From assembly GCA_965198025.1 (NCBI GenBank), contig OZ240237.1:3596001-3660000 (forward strand): a stretch of DNA of 64,000 nucleotides, given 5' to 3'. Positions 15,879 to 25,824 of the stretch are shown here, in pieces (the first letter of the stretch is position 1; each line of letters opens with the position of its first letter). A model generated the notes under the pieces. It was given only the letters and a program-made list of their open reading frames with translations. It was not told the origin of the DNA and searched no databases. A program made the translations under genes and the position numbers. Origin of the DNA: CAYWWM01 sp965198025 (GTDB lineage: Bacteria; Acidobacteriota; Terriglobia; 2-12-FULL-54-10).

Positions 15879-16138
15879 TCTGTGCCAAGGCAGAACAACA
15901 TGGTCGAACGTTCGGATCACTGTTCACTGTTCACTACGCATTGTCCTTCTAGTCCATTGGTCCTAGAACCAGTCCGGTACCAGCAGGCTTTTCGCAAAAC
16001 TGAGTCTGGCGGGCGATGGAAGATCTAGTCATTCCAGCCCACAATCACCTCTTGAATCGGCGATTGTTCCGATGTATGTTCAAAGCTCCGAACGAAGAGA
16101 GGATAATCTCCATGCGATGGAAGAGCTGAGGAGGAACC

Positions 16139-16693
16139 GTGAAATTACCGATTACGGTCACGGTCAACGGCGTGGCGCACTCGTCGGAAGTCGAACCGCG
16201 CCTGCTGCTGGTGCATTATCTGCGCGACGTGCTGGAGCTGACGGGAACGCACGTGGGCTGCGAAACGGGCCTGTGCGGCGCCTGCACGGTGCATCTCGAC
16301 GGGGAGGCGGTAAAGTCGTGCCTGATGCTGGCAGTCCAAGCCAACGGATCGCGGGTGACGACCGTGGAAGGGCTATCGTCGAACGGCGAGCTAGACCCCG
16401 TCCAGCAGAGTTTTTGGGAAGAGCACGGATTGCAGTGCGGCTATTGCACGCCGGGAATCTTGATGACGGCTCACGATCTGCTGCAGCGGTTGCCCAAGGC
16501 CACGGATGCGGAGATCCAACGGGCCTTGACGGGGAACCTCTGCCGCTGCACGGGATATCAGACCATCGTCGCGGCAATCCGCAGTGCGGGCCGCAAGGTG
16601 CGGGCGGGGAAGCGACGCAAGAAGCAGCCTTCGAAGCCTTCCGCGAAACGGCAGAAACAGCCGCCCCACAACATCCCGGCCGGGGTCACTTAG
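16139..16693 (+). CDS. Molybdenum hydroxylase small subunit, 2 x [2Fe-2S] (CoxS/XdhA-like)
   Basis: A 184-residue protein with the plant-ferredoxin cluster motif CETGLCGACTVHLDG and the second cluster CGYCTPG ... CRCTGYQ, as in CO dehydrogenase/xanthine dehydrogenase/isoquinoline oxidoreductase small subunits. It passes electrons from the molybdenum centre to FAD. GTG start with GAGGAGGA just before it. A Lys/Gln-rich tail of about 30 residues follows the normal end. First gene of an operon with the Mo-binding and FAD-binding subunits, both of which are frameshifted here. Substrate is unknown. Confidence 0.93.
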   Translation: MKLPITVTVNGVAHSSEVEPRLLLVHYLRDVLELTGTHVGCETGLCGACTVHLDGEAVKSCLMLAVQANGSRVTTVEGLSSNGELDPVQQSFWEEHGLQCGYCTPGILMTAHDLLQRLPKATDAEIQRALTGNLCRCTGYQTIVAAIRSAGRKVRAGKRRKKQPSKPSAKRQKQPPHNIPAGVT

Positions 16694-16732
16694 TCAGCGT
16701 CAGCGGAAGCGGAAGGGCAAGGAGATATCGAG

Positions 16733-19065
16733 ATGCCTCAAGCCAAATATACCGGCCGCAAGGTGCTGCGCAAGGAAGACGCGCGACTCCTCACGGGCAA
16801 AGGCCTGTACGTGGACGACGTGCATCTGCCGAACACGGCGCATATGAAGCTGCTGCGGAGTCCGCACGCGCATGCGCGGATTCGGAAGCTGGATGTCAGC
16901 GCAGCGCGATCGCTTGAGGGCGTGGTGGCGGTGCTGACCGGGTCGGACATCCGGGGAGAGCTCAACATGATCCCATCGGCGGCAGCGCTGCCCGACCTGC
17001 GCATCCCGGATCATCACCTGCTGGCGATGGACGCTGTTCGGTATGCGGGAGAGCCGGTGGCCACGGTGGTGGCCGAGACACCTTACATCGCCCAGGACGC
17101 GCTGGACCGCATCGAGGTGGACTACGAACCACTCCCCGTGGTGGTGGACCCGGAGAAGGCGCTCAGCAAAGATTCACCCGTCGTGCATCCGCAGTGGGAC
17201 AGCAATCTGGCGGGGACGTTCGAGCTGATTTCGGGCGACATGAATGCGGCGCTCAAGAAGGCCCGTCATGTGGTCAAGGCACGGCTCGTGAACCAGCGGC
17301 TGATTCCGGTCGCCATGGAGCCGCGCGCCGTGCAGGCGAACTATCAGGCGGGCGAAAAGATGCTGACGGTGTGGTCCACGACGCAGATCCCGCACACGCT
17401 GCGCTCGGAGATCGCGCGAATGCTGAAGTTCCCGGACAACCGTATCCGCGTGATGGCACTCGACGTCGGCGGCGGTTTCGGCAGCAAGCTGAACGTCTAT
17501 CCCGAGGAAAGGACTGGTTCCGTACGTGGCGATGAAGCTCGGGCGGCCGGTCAAGTGGGTGGAGACGCGCCGCGAAAACATGCTCTGCACGGATCCACGG
17601 GCGCGACCAGATCAACTACATCGAGATGGCGCTCGCCAAAGACGGGCGCATTCTGGGGTTCCGGGTCCAGGTGATCGTGGACGTGGGCGCATACCTGCAG
17701 ATGCTCACGGCCCTGATCCCGACTCTGACGGCGATCCTGTCGCCGGGCTGTTACAAGATGCCTGCCTTCGTCTTCGAGATGAAGGAAGTGTTCACGAACA
17801 AGATGGCGACCGACGCCTACCGCGGCGCGGGCCGGCCGGAGGCGACGTACCTGATCGAGCGCGCCATGGACCTTGCGGCAGCGGAATTGAAGATGGACCC
17901 GGTGGACATCCGGCGGCGCAATTTCATCCGGGCCAGGAATTTCCCCTACACCACGTGCGCCGCGCTGGTTCTATGACTCCGGCAACTACGGAAAAGGCGC
18001 CCCAGAAAGCACTCGACCTGGCCGGGTACAAGCAACTGCGGAAGAAGCAGGCGACGATGCGCAAGAAAGGGAAACTGCTGGGCATCGGCCTCTCGACCTA
18101 TGTCGAGATTTGCGGCATGGGACCGGCGCGGGCGTTCGCGGCCGGCGGCGGATGGAGAGTGCGGCGGTACGCGTCGAGCCGTCGGGAAAGTGACGTGCTG
18201 AGCGGCTCGTCGCCGCACCGGCAGGTGAGGAAACCACCTTTGCGCAGATCACGGCAGACGCCCTCTCGGTCCCGTTCGACGACGTGGCCGTGATCCACGG
18301 CGATACACAGGCCGTGCCGCAAGGGATCGGGAGTTCGGCAGCCGCAGCGACGGCAGTGGGCGAACGGCGGTCTATATGTCGGCGCAGAAGTGAAGCAGAA
18401 GATGACCGAGCTCGCGGCGTAACCCTGCTGGAAATCAGTCCCAAGAACGCTGTCTGGAAAGACGGCAAGGTCGTGGCCAAACGCAATCCGAGAAAAGCCA
18501 AGATGTTTGTGGAAAATCGTACAGGAGCCTACAGCGCCAAGAACCTGCCGCCGGGAATGGGAGCCGGGGCTGGACGCCACGAGCTACTTCAGTCCACAGA
18601 ACTTCACCTTTCCGTTCGGGACACACATCTGCGTAGTTGGAATTGGAGACGGAAACGGGCGAGGTGAAGATCGTCAAGTACGTGGCAGTAAGATGACTGC
18701 GGACGGCAGATCAACCCGATGACGGTTGCGGGCCAAGTGCACGGCGGAATCGCCCAGGGCGTCGGGCAGGCGCTCTACGAAGAGGCCGTCTACGACGAAT
18801 CTGGGCAGTTGCGCACCAGCGAGCTGATGGATTACGTGGTGCCGAAGGCGGGCCCAGCTCCCGTTCTACGTATGCGACAGCACCGAAGACGCCCACCCCG
18901 GTGAACCCGCTGGGAGCGAAAGGCGTCGGGGAAGCGGGCACCATCGCCGCTACGCCCGCGGTCGTCAACGCCGTCATGGATGCGCTCGCTCCCTACGGCG
19001 TTACGAACCTGGACATGCCGCTCAAGCCGGAGAAGATCTGGCGCGTGCTGCACGGGAAGAATTAG
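16733..19065 (+). pseudogene. Molybdopterin-binding large subunit (CoxL/XdhB-like), multiply frameshifted
   Basis: The frame is intact up to about 17505: RKEDARLLTGKGLYVDDVHL, LDVGGGFGSKLNVYPEE. It then breaks near 17510, 17580 and 17965 and several more times between 18130 and 18870. Reading across frames recovers a whole family member: VPYVAMKLGRPVKWVETRR, HGRDQINYIEMALAKDG, DAYRGAGRPEATYLIERAMD, QVHGGIAQGVGQALYEEAVY and GAKGVGEAGTIAATPAVVNA near the C-terminus. Because the residues remain conserved while at least eight single-base shifts accumulated in 1.5 kb, either inactivation is recent or the assembly is poor here. The active-site Glu of GVGEAG is present. Confidence 0.88.
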
Positions 19066-19130
19066 GAGACAGGAGTCAGAGAACAGGAGTAGGAGAGGAC
19101 GGCTCCGGAGTTGCTTTCTGCGAGGTAATC

Positions 19131-20005
19131 ATGTTTCCCGAGAATTTTGAATACGTCAGCCCTGCGACGGTGACCGAGGCGGCTCAGTTTTTACAGCAGC
19201 ACCCGGACGACGCCAAGATTCTGGCCGGCGGGCAGAGCCTGATTCCGATCCTGAAGCTGCGGTTGGCCGCGCCACGGTTCGTTGTGGACATCGGGCGGAT
19301 TCAGGAGCTGAAAGCGATCCGCGAGGACGACGGCAACCTCGAGATCGGAAGCCTGGTACGGCACGTCGAGATCGAGCGGTCGCCGATCGTGGCGCAACAT
19401 TGTCCGCTGCTCGCTGAAACGGCGGCGGAGATCGGCGACATGCAGGTGCGCAACCGCGGCACGATCGGGGGAAGTCTGGCGCACGCCGACCCCGCCGGGG
19501 ATTTCCCGGCCGCGATTCTGGCGCTGGGGGCGGTGCTGGTGGCCGAGAGCACAACAGGGACACGGGAAATCGGCGCGGATCACTTCTTCCTGGACATCAT
19601 GACCTCGGCGCTGGAGCCGAACGAAATCCTGACCTCGATCCGTGTGCCCAAGGCCGGCCCGCGCACAGGAACGGCCTACGTCAAGTTCCACCAGCAGGCT
19701 TCCGGGTTCGCCATCGTGGGGGTGGCTTCGATCGTAATTCTGGGACGGGCAGGGCCAAGTGGCCGACTCTCGGGTCGCGGTCACCGGCGTCGACTCGATG
19801 CCCTACCGGGCCAAGCAGGTGGAAGAGAGCCTGCGCGGGAACAGCTGCTACCTCTAGGGACATTGCCTCTGCTGCCGCCTTTGCTGCACAGGGAGTCGAA
19901 CCGCTCTCCGACATCCATGCCTCATCGCAGTATCGCGCCGACCTGGCTGCCGTCTTCACCCGGCGGTCCCTTGAGAAAGCCGCCCGGCGTGCCGCCGGGA
20001 AGTGA
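19131..20005 (+). pseudogene. FAD-binding subunit (CoxM-like), frameshifted near 19745
   Basis: Residues 1-205 are a normal FAD-binding PCMH-type domain: PDDAKILAGGQSLIPILKLR contains the AGGQSL flavin motif and VRNRGTIGGSLAHADPAGD the TIGGSLAHADP motif. After about 19745 the frame changes; the correct continuation (DSRVAVTGVDSMPYRAKQVE, then SAAAFAAQGVEPLSDIHASS ending RRAAGK) is found in other frames to a stop at 20003-20005, with a second break near 19853. In the uncorrected frame it would run into the next gene. It shares the operon and the quality or decay problem with the large subunit. Confidence 0.85.
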
Positions 20006-20060
20006 TCCCACCCGGGTTCATCGAACCAAGAGCGCGCAACAACTCAATCGAGGAGGTCGC

Positions 20061-21167
20061 ATGAATCAACGAGCAGTCCGGTTTGATATTGGATGGTTGC
20101 CGGCTGTTTGGCTGTGCTCCTCGATGCTCGTTCTAATGGCGTGCGGCGGGGGCAGCGGCGATCCGAATGCAGGGTCCGGCGAGACGCCTGACCCGCCGGG
20201 AGCGGCAGGGATGGGCCGCGTCATTCGCCTGGATCCCGCGCTCGATGCCATCGTTGCGCCCGACGCCGCGATTGAAAAGCTGGCGGGCGGTATGCGGTTC
20301 ACCGAAGGCCCGGTCTGGGTGCGGGACGGCGGTTACCTGCTCTTCAGCGACATCGGCCACAACGTGATCAACAAATGGGACCCAAGCGACGGCACTGTGA
20401 CGGTGTTCCTGGCGGGGAGCGGCTTCACCGGCGCCGATCCTACGGGCCTCGGCAGCAACCGAACCGATGAGTCCGGCCAAGCCTACAACAACGTCGGCTC
20501 GAACGGCATCACGCTCGACGCGCAGGGTCGCGTGGTCTACGCTGCGCATGGCGACCGGCAGATCGTGCGCCTCGAACCCGACGGGCTACGCACGGTGCTG
20601 GCACGTGAATTCGAAGGCAAGCGGCTCAACAGTCCGAACGACCTGGTCTACCGCTCGGACGGGTCCCTGTACTTCACCGATCCCCCCTCCGGACTCACCC
20701 AGGGGGACGAGTCGCCGCTGCGGGAGCTGACGTTCAATGCCGTGTTCCGGCTGAAGGACGGGGAACTGCAGGTGGCCACCCGGGAGATCGAACGTCCGAA
20801 CGGCTTGGCCTTCTCGCCCGACGAAACGCTGCTCTACGTGAACAACTCAAGGGGAAGGACGATCACGCAGTTTGACGTGCGGCCCGACGGTACGCTCGCA
20901 AACGGGCGTTTGCTGATTGATATGAACTCGGACCCGGCCTTGGGAGGTCCCGACGGCATCAAGGTGGATGAAGAAGGCAACGTGTACGCAACCGGACCGG
21001 GCGGGCTGTGGATCATGACGCCGAGCGGCCAGCACATCGGCACCATCGTCTTCCCAGAACAGGCGGCGAACCTCGCCTTCGGAGATGACGATGGGCGGAC
21101 GCTTTACGTGACGGCCCGTGCCGGGCTCTACCGGATTCCCCTGAACATTCCAGGCGTCCGGCCGTAA
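20061..21167 (+). CDS. SMP-30/gluconolactonase-type lipoprotein
   Basis: A 368-residue exported lactonase-like beta-propeller. A lipobox (LVLMAC) follows a hydrophobic signal and a Gly/Ser linker, so it is probably lipid-anchored. SMP-30 signatures are FTEGPVWVRDGGYLLFSDI, the metal-binding Glu of TEGP, NSPNDLVYRSDGSLYFTDPP and PNGLAFSPDETLLYVNNSRG. Family enzymes hydrolyse sugar lactones with a divalent metal. AGGAGG lies four bases before the ATG. It follows the broken oxidase operon after 55 bp and may be co-transcribed with it. Confidence 0.9.
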   Translation: MNQRAVRFDIGWLPAVWLCSSMLVLMACGGGSGDPNAGSGETPDPPGAAGMGRVIRLDPALDAIVAPDAAIEKLAGGMRFTEGPVWVRDGGYLLFSDIGHNVINKWDPSDGTVTVFLAGSGFTGADPTGLGSNRTDESGQAYNNVGSNGITLDAQGRVVYAAHGDRQIVRLEPDGLRTVLAREFEGKRLNSPNDLVYRSDGSLYFTDPPSGLTQGDESPLRELTFNAVFRLKDGELQVATREIERPNGLAFSPDETLLYVNNSRGRTITQFDVRPDGTLANGRLLIDMNSDPALGGPDGIKVDEEGNVYATGPGGLWIMTPSGQHIGTIVFPEQAANLAFGDDDGRTLYVTARAGLYRIPLNIPGVRP

Positions 21168-21299
21168 ATTCTCCCTTTACATTTTGGGTGCTGGGTCAGT
21201 TTGAAATCAATGGCGCAAAATGCGGTGCTCGAATCTCCCAATCCACACGAAACCACGCCCGATCAAAGTGTAGATATACCCCTTTCCAAAGACTGAGGA

Positions 21300-22625
21300 T
21301 TAGTTCTCGTCCACGACCTTGCGTCCGTCGATCCAGACCGAGTGAATCTCGTGCGTGTTGCGGATGTTCTCGAGCGGATCGGCGTTGAGGACAAGCAGGT
21401 CAGCCCGTTTGCCCGGCTGGATGCTCCCCAGTTCATCGTCGAGGCGCAGGACGATGGCGGCGCTGGAGGTCGCGGCACGGATCACCTGCATCGCCGTCAT
21501 GCCTGCCTCGACCATCATCTCCATTTCGACATGCTCGAAGAAGCCCTGCCAGCGCCCGGGGTCGTTGGCCGAGCCGGTGTCGGTGCCCATGGCAATCTGG
21601 ACGCCCGCGTCGGCCAGGAGCTTCAGGTTGCGCTTGCCCTGATCGAGCGCCCGCTTGAGAGCCTGCACCCGGGGGTTGTTGCGAATCTCCCCCTGATGCG
21701 CCGGGTCACTGAGCAGATCGACTTCCGTCTGGTAGGCGTACATCCCGCGCCGGAAAAACGGGTCCCGGAAAAAGGCCGGCGTTGACTCGTAGACGAACAC
21801 GGAGAGGTCGCGCGTCAGCGTCGGAACGTAGGCGACGTTGTTGCGTTTCATTTCGGCGATCAGGGCCTGGTCCACGCTCTGGTCGCGCACGCTGTGCGCG
21901 ATTACGTCAATGCCGTTCTGGACGGCGACCTTGGCATCGCGCAGATAATAGATATGAATCGCGGTGCGGAGACCGCGCTGGTGCGCCTGGTCAATGACGG
22001 CGACCAGAGTCTCCGGGTCCATGTCGGTGGCGCGGCCGTTGAGGCGGGTCTTGATGAAGTCCACCTTCAAGTCCGCCAGCCGGTCGACCAAGGTCCGCGC
22101 CTCCTCGGGATTCGCAGCGACGACGTTCCTGCCAGTCGTGTAATACCGCGCGCCGCCGACCTTGCCCTGCCGCTGCTCGTCGCGAACCTGGAGGCCGATC
22201 CTCTCGTCCTCGGTCGTCTGGCCGAGACTCATGACGGTGGTGACGCCGTAGTCGGCGTAGGCGCGGAGCCGCTGGATGATGTGCTCGCGCACCGGCAGCG
22301 TGGTGTTCCCGTCCACGTTCAAGTGCCCGTGGGGATTCACGATGCCGGGCATGACGGTCTTACCGGACAGGTCAACACGCGTCGCGCCGGGCGGAATCGA
22401 AACCGATTCTGCGGGGCCGACGGCGGCAATGCGGCCGTCGGTAATGACAATGGTGGACGGCTCGATCGGCGCGCTGCCCGTGCCGTCAATCACGCGCGCG
22501 CCGGTCAGGGCCGTGGTCCCGCCGGCGGGCGCCTGGGCCTGGCCAGGCTGCTGAAGCAAAGCAGTGGTCCAGATCAGCAGCGCGCCCAGCAGGGCCGCCG
22601 CACGCGGTCTTGCGATACGAATCAT
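21300..22625 (-). CDS. Exported amidohydrolase (imidazolonepropionase-like)
   Basis: A 441-residue metal-dependent hydrolase with a Sec signal (AAALLGALLIWTTALLQQPG). The catalytic pattern is that of the amidohydrolase superfamily: GKTVMPGIVNPHGHLNVDGN (the usual HxH is here N-P-H-G-H), Lys at FIKTRLNG, His at TAIHIY and IAHSVRD, and Asp at MGTDTGSAND. The C-terminus returns to the beta-sandwich with GKRADLLVLNADPLENIRNT. The start at 22625 is chosen because GAGAGGTG precedes it and a signal peptide follows. It lies 40 bp after the metallo-beta-lactamase gene and is probably the second gene of that operon. Substrate is unknown. Confidence 0.88.
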   Translation of the reverse strand: MIRIARPRAAALLGALLIWTTALLQQPGQAQAPAGGTTALTGARVIDGTGSAPIEPSTIVITDGRIAAVGPAESVSIPPGATRVDLSGKTVMPGIVNPHGHLNVDGNTTLPVREHIIQRLRAYADYGVTTVMSLGQTTEDERIGLQVRDEQRQGKVGGARYYTTGRNVVAANPEEARTLVDRLADLKVDFIKTRLNGRATDMDPETLVAVIDQAHQRGLRTAIHIYYLRDAKVAVQNGIDVIAHSVRDQSVDQALIAEMKRNNVAYVPTLTRDLSVFVYESTPAFFRDPFFRRGMYAYQTEVDLLSDPAHQGEIRNNPRVQALKRALDQGKRNLKLLADAGVQIAMGTDTGSANDPGRWQGFFEHVEMEMMVEAGMTAMQVIRAATSSAAIVLRLDDELGSIQPGKRADLLVLNADPLENIRNTHEIHSVWIDGRKVVDEN

Positions 22626-22665
22626 CTTGGCACCTCTCGGATTGTTCTCGCACCTTCTCGCGCGC

Positions 22666-24228
22666 TTACTCCGGCTGGCCGATGGCCTGAGCGAATTGGC
22701 TCCAGGTAGCGGTGCTGGCGCCGTGGAGCGGTGCGATGGTCTCAACATCCAGCCCGTAGGCCTTCACGTTCTCGTAGAGCGTCAGGCTGCTGGGTGAGGG
22801 ATTGGCCGGCGGCGGCTGGTTGGGCCGCACCGTGTAGAGGTCCGCCTGAATCAAGATTTTTTCCTGCGGAAGGTATGCCATCAGCATGTCGTTGCTGTGG
22901 TCGAGACCTTGCACGTAATACAGGGAGAGGACGCGGCTGCCGTCGGTGATGGCGTGCTTCTGGCTTACGATCTCGAAGATGTAGCCCTCATCCTGCTCCG
23001 TCGGCGGATAGAGCGAAAGCCGGTCCGGCGCGATGGTCCAGGGCTCATGGCTGATGAGCTGGTTCTTGTAGAAGCCGTAGTTCATCTCCTGGTTGACGAT
23101 CGTGGCGCCCTCCCAGACATAGGTGCGGACGCCCCCCAGGTGGTCGAAGTGGTGGTGCGTATTCACCAGGTAATCGATCGGCTTGTTGGGGATGAGTTCG
23201 TGCACCTCTTCAATCACGGCGAGGGAGCGGCTTTCGTTCAGGGGAGCCTCGATGACCGTCACGAAGTTGTCAAACTCGACGGCGATGCTGTGATGCGAGC
23301 CGCCCCGGAGATACCATACCCCGTCAGCGAGTTGGGTGGACTCGACGCGCACCGGCGGCACGGTGGCCGTACGGACGGCATCCGGAACGGTAAGAGCGCT
23401 GCCGCAGTCGTTCGGGCGGACTTCGGTGACGCGGAAGTCCAAGCCGTTGTGCCCGCCGTTGTAATTGGGCGGCTGGGTCTCATCGTCGAAGCCATCGTGG
23501 TGATGGAAGTGGGTCGGGAACTTCAAGCCGCCGAAGTCCTCGTAGTCGCTGTACTCGGTCTCGTAGTTGATGTCGCCCATGACGGGGTTGCCGATGCGGG
23601 TCTGGACGCGCGTGAGCATGTTCTGGTCATTGAACTGGCCGTTGACGCGGTACTTCCCCAGCGCCGTGAACGAGACCACGGTGGCTTTGCGGCGTGTGAA
23701 GGAAGCCATCGTCCCGAGCGCTCCCGTCTCGTAGCGGGTGAACACCTTAGTGTCCGGCGCCTCCATGGCCGCCTGTATGAAACCGTAAGGAGTGGTCCAG
23801 ATATCGAGCTGCCGCACTTCGGCGTTCTGAGGCCGGGGTTGGGGCTGTCCCTGGGCGTTCCGGTTCCAGGCATAGTCGCCGCTGACGACCGCCGTCGTCG
23901 TCGGTTCGCCCTGGATCGGCTGGAAGCCGCCGCCGCGCGGGGTGTAGTTGCCCTGCCGGATGGTACGCTCCTCAATGGAAGACCGGGCCTCGTAGTTGAT
24001 GGTCCGATGGTAGCGGGTCAGCTCAACCCGCGGCCAGTCGTCCCGCAGATCATACTGCTGTCCGACCAGGCCAACAAAGCCGGACCCGGAATAGGTGACA
24101 CACCGCAGGTTCTCAGCGCCCAAGGCGCGCGTAGCCGCCTCCAAGACCGACCGGGCATCCTGCGCCGATGCCGTCCCGGAGCCCAACACCCATGCCATCG
24201 CGCAAACCCAAACTCTGGTATGTCGCAT
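22666..24228 (-). CDS. Exported metallo-beta-lactamase-fold hydrolase with long N-terminal domain
   Basis: A 520-residue protein. The signal peptide (VWVCAMAWVLGSGTASA) is followed by about 270 residues of mostly beta-structure without a known family, then an MBL domain. The metal site is THHHFDHLGG, and further ligands are the Asp in GLDHSNDML and the His in LHGAS near the end. MBL-fold enzymes hydrolyse esters, lactones or sulfates with two metals; the substrate here is unknown. AAGGAGGA precedes the ATG at 24228. First gene of a two-gene operon with the amidohydrolase; divergent from another MBL protein at 24471. Confidence 0.88.
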   Translation of the reverse strand: MRHTRVWVCAMAWVLGSGTASAQDARSVLEAATRALGAENLRCVTYSGSGFVGLVGQQYDLRDDWPRVELTRYHRTINYEARSSIEERTIRQGNYTPRGGGFQPIQGEPTTTAVVSGDYAWNRNAQGQPQPRPQNAEVRQLDIWTTPYGFIQAAMEAPDTKVFTRYETGALGTMASFTRRKATVVSFTALGKYRVNGQFNDQNMLTRVQTRIGNPVMGDINYETEYSDYEDFGGLKFPTHFHHHDGFDDETQPPNYNGGHNGLDFRVTEVRPNDCGSALTVPDAVRTATVPPVRVESTQLADGVWYLRGGSHHSIAVEFDNFVTVIEAPLNESRSLAVIEEVHELIPNKPIDYLVNTHHHFDHLGGVRTYVWEGATIVNQEMNYGFYKNQLISHEPWTIAPDRLSLYPPTEQDEGYIFEIVSQKHAITDGSRVLSLYYVQGLDHSNDMLMAYLPQEKILIQADLYTVRPNQPPPANPSPSSLTLYENVKAYGLDVETIAPLHGASTATWSQFAQAIGQPE

Positions 24229-24375
24229 AAGTTCCTCCTTACAGATTCCGCCTGTCGAATGATTATCCAAGGCGATGCTTCCGAATTGCAACCGTTTTGT
24301 TCCGGCCGCTCACCAACGAGCAGGTTCCCTGGGCACTCCGAGACCGGAAGGCCGGCAGTGTTCGATTTGCGTGCC

Positions 24376-24404
24376 TTGACAGTTGCTTTGCCGGATCATA
24401 GTAT
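24376..24404 (+). promoter_or_regulatory. Candidate promoter for the MBL gene at 24471
   Basis: TTGACA at 24376-24381, a 17-bp spacer and TAGTAT at 24399-24404 lie about 65 bp before the start codon, in the 240-bp divergent intergenic region. Confidence 0.45.
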
Positions 24405-24470
24405 CGTTTGGCCGTCGCCCGTGTACCTCAAGGTGCCTGGCGGAAGACGAGAAACCACAGGGAGGATGCC

Positions 24471-25586
24471 ATGCGCGCACTGATCAGGTCTCTAAGCGTG
24501 TTGCTGCTAGGGCTAACCGTGTCGGCCGGGACTTCGCAGGCGCAAACCGGCACGTTGGACATCTACGTGATCGACGTCGAGGGCGGAGGGGCCACACTGT
24601 TTGTATCCCCGTCGGGCGAGTCACTGCTGATTGACACCGGGTACGGCGGCAGCGGCGCGGTGCGCGACGCGGGCCGCATCCACGCCGCCGCGCAGGATGC
24701 CGGCATTCGGCAGATTGATCATCTGATTACTACCCACTGGCATGGGGACCACTATGGAGGCATGGAGGAACTGGCCAAGCGCATTCCGATCCGGCACTTC
24801 ATTGACCACGGTCCGACCGTCCAGCAACAGCCCGCGTCGGTGGAGTTCCTGAGCAATGTGTATCCCGGGCTGATCAGCCAGGCCAGCCATACCATCGTGA
24901 AACCGGGCGACACCATACCGGTGGCGGGACTCGACGTGCAGGTGCTTTCCTCCGGGGGGCAGGTGATCGACAGTCCGCTCCCGGAGGCCGGCCAAGCGAA
25001 CCAGCTCTGCGCCAGCTTCCAACCTAAGGAACAGGACACCGGCGAGAACGGCCAGTCAGTCGGAAGCCTCGTTACGTTCGGGAGCTTCCGTGCGCTTCAT
25101 CTTGGCGATCTGACCTGGAACATAGAAAGAAACCTGGCCTGTCCGAACAACAAAGTCGGGACGGTGGACTTTTGGGTGGTCACCCACCACGGGCAGCCGG
25201 TTTCGAATCCCGAGGTGCTGGTGCACGCGGTGCGACCGCGGGTTGCGGTTATGAACAATGGGACGCGCAAGGGTGGCCAGCCGGACGCGATGCAGGTGAT
25301 ATTTACGTCGCCCGGACTCGAAGACTTGTGGCAGCTCCACTTCTCGCTGTTGAGCGGGCAGGAATACACCGTCCCAGGAATGTTCATCGCCAACTTGTTT
25401 GATGACCAGCCCTCCAGAGTGCCGTTGGATCCCTTGGTGATTCCGAGCGGAGGCCAGCGGCCGCCCGCTCCAGCCCATGAGGGGCAGGCGCATTGGATCA
25501 AGGCCTCGGCGCAGTCCGACGGGACGTTTACGGTCACCAACAGCCGGAACGGTTTCAGTAAGACCTATCGGGCTCGCAGGAACTAG
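24471..25586 (+). CDS. Exported ComEC/Rec2-like metallo-beta-lactamase-fold protein
   Basis: A 371-residue protein with a Sec signal (SLSVLLLGLTVSAGTSQA). The MBL domain resembles competence ComEC-type extracellular MBL domains: LDIYVIDVEGGGATLF, LLIDTGYGGSG, THWHGDHYGG, HLGDLTWNIE and VTHHGQPVSNPEVL. The ligands HxHxDH, the Asp of LGDL and the His-His of VTHHG are present. The tail (QSDGTFTVTNSRNGFSKTYR) is a short beta domain. GGGAGGAT precedes the ATG. There is no transmembrane channel part, so it is a stand-alone secreted hydrolase of unknown substrate. Confidence 0.87.
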   Translation: MRALIRSLSVLLLGLTVSAGTSQAQTGTLDIYVIDVEGGGATLFVSPSGESLLIDTGYGGSGAVRDAGRIHAAAQDAGIRQIDHLITTHWHGDHYGGMEELAKRIPIRHFIDHGPTVQQQPASVEFLSNVYPGLISQASHTIVKPGDTIPVAGLDVQVLSSGGQVIDSPLPEAGQANQLCASFQPKEQDTGENGQSVGSLVTFGSFRALHLGDLTWNIERNLACPNNKVGTVDFWVVTHHGQPVSNPEVLVHAVRPRVAVMNNGTRKGGQPDAMQVIFTSPGLEDLWQLHFSLLSGQEYTVPGMFIANLFDDQPSRVPLDPLVIPSGGQRPPAPAHEGQAHWIKASAQSDGTFTVTNSRNGFSKTYRARRN

Positions 25587-25824
25587 CCAAGAGTGGAAAG
25601 TCGGGAATGGAAGTCAGCCTTGGTCCATCTTGCTCCAGAATGGATGCCGCGGATGGATGGACACAATGAAGCCAAGATTTAAGATTCGCTGGTACCCAAA
25701 CGGATTGAAGCAGTCCAGGCGCTGTGCATGATTTTTCTTTTTTTAGTTTGGCCTGGATCTAGACGTGCTATAATTTCGAGCGTTTGTTAGACGAGCCAAA
25801 TCGTGGAGGAGGGGGGTTGCGTCA
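25587..25824. promoter_or_regulatory. Intergenic region with extended -10 promoter of module 1
   Basis: TGCTATAAT at 25766-25774 is an extended -10 element about 50 bp before the cytochrome gene; the -35 region (TTTGGC) is weak. No gene is seen in this stretch. Confidence 0.45.
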
